A stretch of 12,279 nucleotides of DNA. It comes from CAYNWK01 sp964400875. GTDB taxonomy: Bacteria; Chloroflexota; Anaerolineae; Anaerolineales; UBA4823. The position numbers and the translations under genes are program-made. This document shows, piece by piece, positions 7,661-12,279 of this stretch (position 1 is the stretch's first letter; the number at the start of each line of letters is the position of its first letter). The notes under the pieces were generated by a model. That model saw only the letters and a list, made by a program, of their open reading frames with translations. It was not told the origin of the DNA and made no database searches. Location of the stretch: assembly GCA_964400875.1 (NCBI GenBank), contig CAYNWK010000132.1, positions 1 through 12,279 of the forward strand, read 5' to 3'.

Positions 7661-7672
7661 CATTGATCAATG
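7661..7672. promoter_or_regulatory. Perfect 12-base palindrome in the leader of the PLP enzyme gene
   Basis: CATTGATCAATG is fully self-complementary. It lies 8 bases before the ribosome site and 21 before the chosen ATG (7694). Its last three bases form an alternative in-frame ATG (7670). It may be an operator for the cystathionine-metabolising gene. A palindrome this long is expected a few times per 12 kb by chance, so the support is its position only. Confidence 0.3.
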
Positions 7673-7680
7673 ACCTTTGA

Positions 7681-7685
7681 AGGAG
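7681..7685 (+). promoter_or_regulatory. Shine-Dalgarno that sets the start of the PLP enzyme at 7694
   Basis: AGGAG (in GAAGGAG) stands 8 bases before ATG 7694, an ideal spacing. It lies inside the reading frame that would start at ATG 7670, which has no such site. Family alignment also favours 7694, since these enzymes begin with a motif like M-x-F-x-T-L-A-I-H. Confidence 0.75.
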
Positions 7686-7693
7686 CGATCACG

Positions 7694-8836
7694 ATGAAAT
7701 TTGAGACCCTGGCGATCCACGCAGGACAGGAGCCGGATCCAACGACCGGCGCGGTGATGACGCCGATCTACCAGACCTCCACCTACGCGCAAGAGGGCGT
7801 AGGCGAGCACCATGGATACGAGTATTCGCGCACCGGCAACCCGACCCGCACGGCGTTAGAAGCCTGCCTGGCTGCGTTGGAGGGCGGCGAATACGGACTG
7901 GCTTTCGCCTCCGGGATGGCGGCCACCGACGCTGTGCTGCGCTTGTTGAAGCCGGGAGATCATATCCTGGCCGGTAACGACGTGTATGGCGGCACCTTCC
8001 GCCTGTTCGATAAAGTCCTGGCGCCCTACGGGCTGGAATTCAGCTACGTGGATACCAGCGACCTCGACCAGGTGCGCGCCGGGCTGCGTCCGGAGACGCG
8101 CCTGGTCTGGCTGGAGACGCCGACCAATCCCCTGCTGACCATCACCGACCTGGCCGGTGTGGCGGAGATCCTGCGCGCTCACCCGGCAAGCCCGTGGCTG
8201 GCGGTGGACAACACCTTCGCCACGCCTTATTTGCAGCGACCGCTGGAACTGGGCGCGGACATCGTGGTGCATTCGACGACAAAATACCTGGGCGGGCATT
8301 CGGACGTGGTCGGCGGCGCGGTGGTCGTCCGTGACGCGGGCCTGCGCGAGCGCCTGGCTTTCTTGCAGAACGCGGCGGGCGCGGTGCCCGGGCCGCTGGA
8401 TTGCTTCCTGGTCCTGCGCGGTTTGAAAACCCTGCCGGTGCGCATGGACCGCCACGCGGCCAACGCCGCGGCGGTCGCCGATTTCCTGGCAGGTCGCAGC
8501 CAGGTGAAAAACGTGCTGTACCCGCTTCTGGAGGGCCATCCGGGGGCCGAGTTGGCCCGGCGCCAGATGCTCAACGGCGGCGGGATGGTTTCCTTCGTGG
8601 TCAAGGGAGGGGAAGCTGCCGCTCGCCGGGCAGCCGAAAGCACGCAGATTTTTACATTAGCCGAATCCCTGGGCGGGGTCGAGTCGCTTATCGAGCTGCC
8701 TGCAGCGATGACCCACGCCTCCACAGCGGGGTCGCCTTTGGCGGTGGACCCCGGCCTGATCCGGCTGTCGGTCGGTTTAGAGCACGTTGAGGATTTGCTG
8801 GAGGATTTGAGCCGCGCGTTAGCAGCCCGGGAATGA
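7694..8836 (+). CDS. PLP-dependent cystathionine gamma-lyase (or gamma-synthase)
   Basis: A 380-residue enzyme of the Cys/Met metabolism PLP family, of normal length. Visible landmarks are the N-terminal FETLAIHAGQ; YSRTGNPT (43-50), whose Tyr43 and Arg45 reach the neighbouring subunit's cofactor phosphate; SGMAA (73-77); DNTFATP (172-178); HSTTKYLGGH (193-202) with the PLP lysine Lys197; and a C-terminal LGGVESLIELPAAMTHAS and IRLSVGLE typical of gamma-lyases. As a gamma-lyase it splits cystathionine into cysteine, 2-oxobutyrate and ammonia in the cytoplasm. As a gamma-synthase it would run the opposite route from an activated homoserine. Sequence alone does not separate the two well. The cystathionine beta-synthase at 9751-11169, pointing toward it, favours the lyase and reverse transsulfuration. 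It is the only plus-strand gene, ends 55 bases from the converging gene, and may be controlled at the palindrome upstream. No clear promoter was found for it. Confidence 0.92.
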   Translation: MKFETLAIHAGQEPDPTTGAVMTPIYQTSTYAQEGVGEHHGYEYSRTGNPTRTALEACLAALEGGEYGLAFASGMAATDAVLRLLKPGDHILAGNDVYGGTFRLFDKVLAPYGLEFSYVDTSDLDQVRAGLRPETRLVWLETPTNPLLTITDLAGVAEILRAHPASPWLAVDNTFATPYLQRPLELGADIVVHSTTKYLGGHSDVVGGAVVVRDAGLRERLAFLQNAAGAVPGPLDCFLVLRGLKTLPVRMDRHAANAAAVADFLAGRSQVKNVLYPLLEGHPGAELARRQMLNGGGMVSFVVKGGEAAARRAAESTQIFTLAESLGGVESLIELPAAMTHASTAGSPLAVDPGLIRLSVGLEHVEDLLEDLSRALAARE

Positions 8837-8891
8837 GGTCCCGGCCCCTTGCGTCAGAGCAGACTTGCTGCCACCCGTTTGGCGGCGGACC

Positions 8892-9728
8892 TTACTCATC
8901 GTATAAATAGGTCGGTTCGGCGTAGTAGCGCACGCTCTTGCTGGCGACGCGCTCCTGCAGCCAATCCTGCAGGGCGGCGTCCTTCTCTTCCAGGGATTTT
9001 TCCGCCCTCAGCTCTTTCAACGGATAATTGACGTGTAAAGCGCGCGGCGCAATGGTAAAGCGCGTGCTGCCGGCGGGCAGCAGCCGATCTACCCCGGCAA
9101 GGTAGAGCACATCCTCCACCCGGAAGCGGGGCAGGATCACCAGGCCGGTCAGCTGAGGGTACAGCTTGATGAGCGCTTCCATCTCGCCGAGTCCGGTACG
9201 ATCGAGCCGTCCCCGATTCGTGTACGTATCGACGACCTTATTCAATAAATCCACCCGGGTGACCAGGTCGTTGCTGGGCGGGTAGGCTGCCAAGGTCTCG
9301 CCATCCGGCAGACGCAGCAGCGCCAGGGCCTGTTTTTCCTGCAGCTCCTGGCGAGCGTCCGGGTGGTCTTTCGCTTCCAGCTCGAGATTGGGGATAGCGC
9401 GGATATTTTCGATAAAGGCCTGGGTCTCGTATTCCCAGATGACGTGATTCCAGGGGTTCAAATCTAAACCGGGGTCGTCCGGTTCCACCACCTGGGCGAG
9501 GATGTGGGGGATCTCCAGCTCTTTGAAAACCAGGCTGCGATGGGCCCCATCCAAAACCAGGTAGCGCCCGGTGCGATCCCGTAAGGGGACAACGATCGGT
9601 GGGTTGCGCAGCACGGTGCTCTGCTCGATGCTTTTTATCAGGTCCGGAGAGCGCTGTTGGTCATGGTGTTCGTGCAGCAACAGCTTGTCAACCGGGAGAA
9701 TTGCTAAGAGAGGTAAATCTCGGATCAT
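8892..9728 (-). CDS. ParB/Srx-fold protein, probable free L-serine kinase (SerK/SbnI-like)
   Basis: A 278-residue cytoplasmic protein. Automated annotation would probably call it a ParB-domain protein. The N-terminal 80 residues have the ParB/sulfiredoxin pattern: LLAILPVDKLLLHE (7-20), a conserved-type Arg26, PPIVVP (43-48) and LVLDGAHRSLVFKEL (57-71). It lacks the helix-turn-helix and C-terminal dimer domain of chromosome-partition ParB. The pairing of HE (Glu20) with D-G-x-H-R (60-64) is instead that of the free serine kinases SerK (Thermococcus) and SbnI (Staphylococcus), where a Glu in the HE position is catalytic. Their C-terminal thr/arg motif also appears to be present (PAGSTRF, 218-224). 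Such enzymes make O-phospho-L-serine for a PLP beta-replacement enzyme. Here the gene follows cystathionine beta-synthase by 21 bases and is surely co-transcribed with it. The comparison is from memory, without alignment, so the kinase call is an inference. The ribosome site is weak. Confidence 0.75.
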   Translation of the reverse strand: MIRDLPLLAILPVDKLLLHEHHDQQRSPDLIKSIEQSTVLRNPPIVVPLRDRTGRYLVLDGAHRSLVFKELEIPHILAQVVEPDDPGLDLNPWNHVIWEYETQAFIENIRAIPNLELEAKDHPDARQELQEKQALALLRLPDGETLAAYPPSNDLVTRVDLLNKVVDTYTNRGRLDRTGLGEMEALIKLYPQLTGLVILPRFRVEDVLYLAGVDRLLPAGSTRFTIAPRALHVNYPLKELRAEKSLEEKDAALQDWLQERVASKSVRYYAEPTYLYDE

Positions 9729-9750
9729 GGTGGCAGGTTGGTTACCTTGG

Positions 9751-11169
9751 TCAGATGCCTTGCGCCATGAAATCCAGCACGTCGATCTTGGTGAGGATCC
9801 CGATGGGGCGGTCCTGTTCCGTCACCAGCACGACGTAGCCTTCGACGATAGAAGGCAGCACTTCCTCCAGGCTGGTCTGGCCTGAGAAGACCGCTTCAGC
9901 AGGCTGGACAATAGAAGCGATGGTCTCTTCGGCGGAGTGCTCGTGGTTGGTCTCCAGCATATGGTTGAGCAAGTCCACTTCGGTGACCAGGCCTGCCAGC
10001 GCGCCATCCGGCTTCACCGCCGGCAGCTGCGAGATATCGTGCGCCTTCAAACGGCCGATCACCTCCACGATGGGGTCGTCCACCGAGGCAGTGATCAGCT
10101 CCTGGAAGGGTTTGGCGCTGAGGATTTCATTTAAGGATACCTCGCCCCATTCCAGCTCCAGGAAGCCGTTCTCCCGCATCCACTTATCGTCGAAGACCTT
10201 GGAAAGGTAGCGCGAGCCCGAATCCGGCAGGATGACCACGATGGTGCGGTTGGGGCCGGCCTTGTGCGCATAGCGCGCCGCCGCAGCCAGCGCCGAACCC
10301 GAAGATCCGCCGCAGAAGATACCCTCATCCTTGACCAGCCGGCGAGTCCAGAGAAACGACTCTTTATCGGTGACCCGCAGCACCTCGTCGATCGTAGAAA
10401 GATCCAGGGTAGAAGGCAGGAAGTCTTCACCGATTCCTTCGACTTTGTAGGTGGTCGGCTCGGCATCTTCGAGGACCCTGCCAGCCTCCCAGGTCTCTAG
10501 CAAGATCGATCCGGTGGGGTCAACGCCGATGATACGGACGTCCGGGTTTTGTTCCTTCAGATAATGCCCTACGCCGGTGATAGTCCCGCCGGTGCCCATA
10601 CCGATAACCACGTCGGTGACGCGCCCCCGGGTTTGCTCCCAGATCTCCGGGCCGGTGGTCTGGTAGTGACTGCGCGGATTCTCCGGGTTGTGATACTGAT
10701 TGGCCAGGATAGCGTTATTGGTTTCCGCGACGATGCGCTTGGCGACATTGTAATAGGAGCGCGGGTCTTCTGGGGCGACCGCGGTAGGCGTGATGACTAC
10801 CTTGGCGCCGTAGGCGCGCAGCAGCTGGATCTTTTCCTGGCTCATTTTGTCGGGCATGACGAAGACGGCTTTGTAGCCCTTGATGGCGCAGACGATCGCC
10901 AGGCCGACGCCGGTGTTGCCAGAGGTGGCTTCGACGACGGTGCCGCCGGGTTTTAACCGGCCGCTGTCTTTGGCTTCCATGATCATATTCAGGGCGATGC
11001 GGTCTTTGACCGAGCCGCCGGGGTTAAAAGCCTCGATCTTGGCGTAGAGTGGGCTGGGCAGGCCGCGGCTCAGGCGGTTCAGGCGAATCAGGGGAGTCTT
11101 ACCGATGGCGTCGAGGACGTTATCGTAGACGCGCAGTGACTCAGAGGTGGGTAAACCGTTCGTGGACAT
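9751..11169 (-). CDS. cbs: Cystathionine beta-synthase with C-terminal CBS-domain pair
   Basis: A 472-residue PLP enzyme that joins serine (or an activated serine) with homocysteine to give cystathionine, the first step of reverse transsulfuration; some relatives make cysteine from sulfide. The fold-type II catalytic domain covers about 14-335: GGSVKDR (51-57) with the PLP lysine Lys55, SGNTG (83-87), the phosphate-binding GTGGT (192-196), VEGIGEDF (243-250) and PDSGSRYLSK (315-324). VEGIGEDF and the Ser-Arg-Tyr region resemble bacterial CBS more than O-acetylserine sulfhydrylases. Two CBS motifs (about 355-405 and 425-470) form a Bateman module that may sense an adenosyl ligand. The heme-binding N-terminus of the human enzyme is absent. 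GGAG lies 7 bases before the ATG, supporting this start. The next gene encodes a likely serine kinase, which raises the possibility that O-phosphoserine is the real substrate. Confidence 0.92.
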   Translation of the reverse strand: MSTNGLPTSESLRVYDNVLDAIGKTPLIRLNRLSRGLPSPLYAKIEAFNPGGSVKDRIALNMIMEAKDSGRLKPGGTVVEATSGNTGVGLAIVCAIKGYKAVFVMPDKMSQEKIQLLRAYGAKVVITPTAVAPEDPRSYYNVAKRIVAETNNAILANQYHNPENPRSHYQTTGPEIWEQTRGRVTDVVIGMGTGGTITGVGHYLKEQNPDVRIIGVDPTGSILLETWEAGRVLEDAEPTTYKVEGIGEDFLPSTLDLSTIDEVLRVTDKESFLWTRRLVKDEGIFCGGSSGSALAAAARYAHKAGPNRTIVVILPDSGSRYLSKVFDDKWMRENGFLELEWGEVSLNEILSAKPFQELITASVDDPIVEVIGRLKAHDISQLPAVKPDGALAGLVTEVDLLNHMLETNHEHSAEETIASIVQPAEAVFSGQTSLEEVLPSIVEGYVVLVTEQDRPIGILTKIDVLDFMAQGI

Positions 11170-11176
11170 GAGTTTG

Positions 11177-11180
11177 CTCC
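11177..11180 (-). promoter_or_regulatory. Ribosome-binding site of cbs
   Basis: GGAG on the minus strand, 7 bases from the ATG at 11167-11169. It is one of the few clear Shine-Dalgarno sites among the minus-strand genes here and fixes the start. Confidence 0.65.
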
Positions 11181-11235
11181 AAAGAAGTCAAGATAGGCCG
11201 GTTGCGAGGCGGATTGGGAGGAGGCTAGAGGGATT

Positions 11236-11241
11236 ATTATA
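11236..11241 (-). promoter_or_regulatory. -10 box (TATAAT) of the cbs-serine kinase unit
   Basis: A perfect TATAAT within GTTATAATAAT, reading toward cbs. Expected start is near 11229, giving a leader of about 60 bases. No good -35 is seen 16-18 bases upstream (AGAGCA region). I recognise no riboswitch fold in the leader. Confidence 0.45.
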
Positions 11242-11275
11242 ACTTACCCATTTTCGGCTGCTCTGAGGGCGACTT

Positions 11276-11314
11276 GCAAAAAGACCCCTTTGCTCTTCAG
11301 AGCAAAGGGGTCTT
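11276..11314 (-). terminator. Intrinsic terminator of the DegV gene
   Basis: A perfect 16-base-pair stem (arms 11281-11296 and 11299-11314) would close on two bases; in practice the tip opens to a normal tetraloop. On the minus strand the stem is GC-rich in the middle and runs into a T stretch (TCTTTTTGC). It begins 26 bases after the DegV stop codon and ends before the cbs promoter, so it insulates the two units. The plus strand lacks a T-run, so it acts in one direction. Confidence 0.88.
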
Positions 11315-11340
11315 AAAGAAATACATCAATATCTTTGAGG

Positions 11341-12189
11341 TTACATACCCGCCATAAAAGCCAACCCGACCGTACCGGGACCGGCGTGCGTCCCCACAAC
11401 TGGGCTGACCTCCGTGAAGACGCTTTCGACTGCGTCCAAACGCTGGCTGGTTTCATCGAGCAAGATCCTGGCCTCTTCGGCTGCGTTGGCGTGCAGCGTC
11501 GCCAGTCGGACCGGTTGGCGTCCACCTACGCGCTCTTCGATCAGTTCGACCAGCCGGTTGAGCGACTTCTTGCGGGTACGCACCCTCTCAACGGCTTCAA
11601 TCTTCCCGTCTAGGACTTCCAGGATCGGCTTGATGTTCAGCGCGGTGCCCAGGAAGCGCGCGCCGCCGCCGATGCGCCCACCGCGGTGCAGGTACTCCAG
11701 CGTATCTACGGCAAAGACTACCCCGGTATGTGGGGCGGCCTTTTCGGCAAGCGCCTTGGCTTCCTGTAAGGACGCGCCTTCCTCGACCGCCCGGGCGGTG
11801 GCCAACACCTGAAAGCCCAATGCCATGGCGACGGATTGGGAATCGACGATCTCGATGGAGGCGCCGGGGAAGAACTCCAGCGCCTGGGTTGCGGACTCGA
11901 TGGTCCCGGATAACTTCCGGGATACCAAGATCGCCAGGATTTCGCGATCATTTTCAAGCAGCTGGCTGTAAATTTGATTAAAAGCTGCCGGGGTTACCTG
12001 GGAAGTTTTCGGGTGTACCGGGTCTTTTTCCAGGCGTCGATAGAATTCATCGGGTTGTATATCGACCCCATCCAACAAAGTCTCCTCCCCCCATATCAGC
12101 ACTTGCGGCAGCACGTGGATATCGTACTGCTGGCGCAGGTCCGCCGGTATAGTTGCAGTGCTGTCGGTTACGATGGCGACTTTTGACAT
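11341..12189 (-). CDS. DegV family fatty-acid-binding protein (FakB-like)
   Basis: A 282-residue cytoplasmic DegV protein of normal length. In studied cases (FakB of Staphylococcus) such proteins hold a fatty acid while the kinase FakA phosphorylates it for phospholipid synthesis. Family landmarks: VTDSTATIP (7-14), KTSQVTPAAF (61-70), KLSGT with Ser94, LEYLHRGGRIGG (164-175) and the C-terminal GTHAGPG with His268. The polar residues expected to bind the lipid carboxylate (Thr62/Ser63, Ser94, His268) are all present. The chosen start ATG (12187-12189) has AAAGGAG 9 bases ahead; a TTG codon immediately upstream in frame is less likely. The gene stands alone between its own promoter and a strong terminator. 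No FakA-type kinase gene is in the window, so the partner must lie elsewhere. Confidence 0.93.
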   Translation of the reverse strand: MSKVAIVTDSTATIPADLRQQYDIHVLPQVLIWGEETLLDGVDIQPDEFYRRLEKDPVHPKTSQVTPAAFNQIYSQLLENDREILAILVSRKLSGTIESATQALEFFPGASIEIVDSQSVAMALGFQVLATARAVEEGASLQEAKALAEKAAPHTGVVFAVDTLEYLHRGGRIGGGARFLGTALNIKPILEVLDGKIEAVERVRTRKKSLNRLVELIEERVGGRQPVRLATLHANAAEEARILLDETSQRLDAVESVFTEVSPVVGTHAGPGTVGLAFMAGM

Positions 12190-12198
12190 CAAGTATTA

Positions 12199-12205
12199 CT
12201 CCTTT
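12199..12205 (-). promoter_or_regulatory. Shine-Dalgarno of the DegV gene
   Basis: AAAGGAG on the minus strand, 9 bases from the ATG and 6 from an in-frame TTG. It supports a start at 12189 or 12192; ATG is preferred on codon grounds. Confidence 0.7.
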
Positions 12206-12239
12206 GGAATCCTGATTGCAAAGCGTGGTTGGTAGCCCC

Positions 12240-12270
12240 ATTATATAAATAACCCCCTTGCCCCGGTCAA
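12240..12270 (-). promoter_or_regulatory. Sigma70-type promoter of the DegV gene
   Basis: On the minus strand TTGACC (12265-12270) is followed, after 17 bases, by TATATA (12242-12247), or after 19 by TATAAT (12240-12245). Transcription would start about 45 bases before the ATG. This is the second-best full promoter in the window, after the one at the left end. Confidence 0.6.
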
Positions 12271-12279
12271 GTTGCGAAG

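Noticed and set aside
7670..7693. Upstream ATG extending the PLP enzyme by eight residues
   Set aside because: The good Shine-Dalgarno lies downstream of this ATG, and family members begin at the equivalent of 7694.
7856..8539. Minus-strand open frame (227 residues) opposite the PLP enzyme
   Set aside because: Antisense shadow: the plus strand holds every landmark of the cystathionine enzyme family, while the antisense product is Gln/Arg/His-rich without a recognisable domain.
8836..8892. Possible bidirectional terminator between the converging PLP enzyme and kinase-like genes
   Set aside because: AGGTCC and GGACCT (8836-8841, 8887-8892) and an inner 7-base stem (8867-8886) can pair, but the outer loop is 45 bases long, the inner stem is weak and there is no U-run on either strand.
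8892..9728. Chromosome-partition ParB or nucleoid-occlusion protein
   Set aside because: It has no helix-turn-helix, no C-terminal dimer domain and no ParA neighbour, and the context is metabolic.
11170..11340. SAM (S-box) riboswitch or T-box leader ahead of cbs
   Set aside because: I could not find the conserved S-box core or a T-box antiterminator motif. The only strong hairpin belongs to the DegV terminator upstream of the promoter.

Overview
The window is GC-rich and gene-dense, with nine convincing protein genes: eight on the minus strand and one on the plus strand. Its content suggests a member of the Chloroflexota, probably class Anaerolineae. The main clues are a membrane-anchored TolB-like propeller protein with a long Thr/Pro-rich tail, a small conserved-looking protein beginning MDIFFQDP, a DegV protein, and a bacterial CBS with a C-terminal CBS-domain pair. 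This placement rests on protein style, not on a marker gene, and is moderately confident. I see no rRNA, tRNA, CRISPR array, insertion sequence or phage gene.

Layout, left to right. Positions 1-77 hold no gene but carry a good sigma70-type promoter firing leftward out of the window. Positions 78-3304 (minus) are a two-gene unit: the TolB/PD40 propeller protein followed, with an ATGA stop/start overlap, by an M23 peptidase lipoprotein. Positions 3448-7086 (minus) are two adjacent ABC exporter half-transporters. Their ATP-site motifs are degenerate in a complementary way, so they should form one asymmetric heterodimer. A small unknown gene (7134-7535, minus) lies upstream of them and may lead their operon; a strong -10 box overlapped by a palindrome sits in front of it. 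A long hairpin separates the ABC pair from the TolB gene.

Positions 7694-11169 form a sulfur amino acid neighbourhood. A plus-strand PLP enzyme (cystathionine gamma-lyase/synthase) converges on a minus-strand pair: cystathionine beta-synthase, followed 21 bases later by a ParB/Srx-fold protein. The last resembles free L-serine kinases (SerK of Thermococcus, SbnI of Staphylococcus) more than a DNA-partition ParB. Together these could convert serine, through O-phosphoserine or directly, plus homocysteine to cystathionine and then cysteine. The kinase assignment is the most interesting inference in the window.

The right end holds a DegV/FakB fatty-acid-binding protein gene (minus) with its own promoter near the window edge and a near-perfect intrinsic terminator. 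Most transcription units here are short and have recognisable boundaries. The exception is the possible gene5-ABC-ABC unit, whose extent is uncertain.
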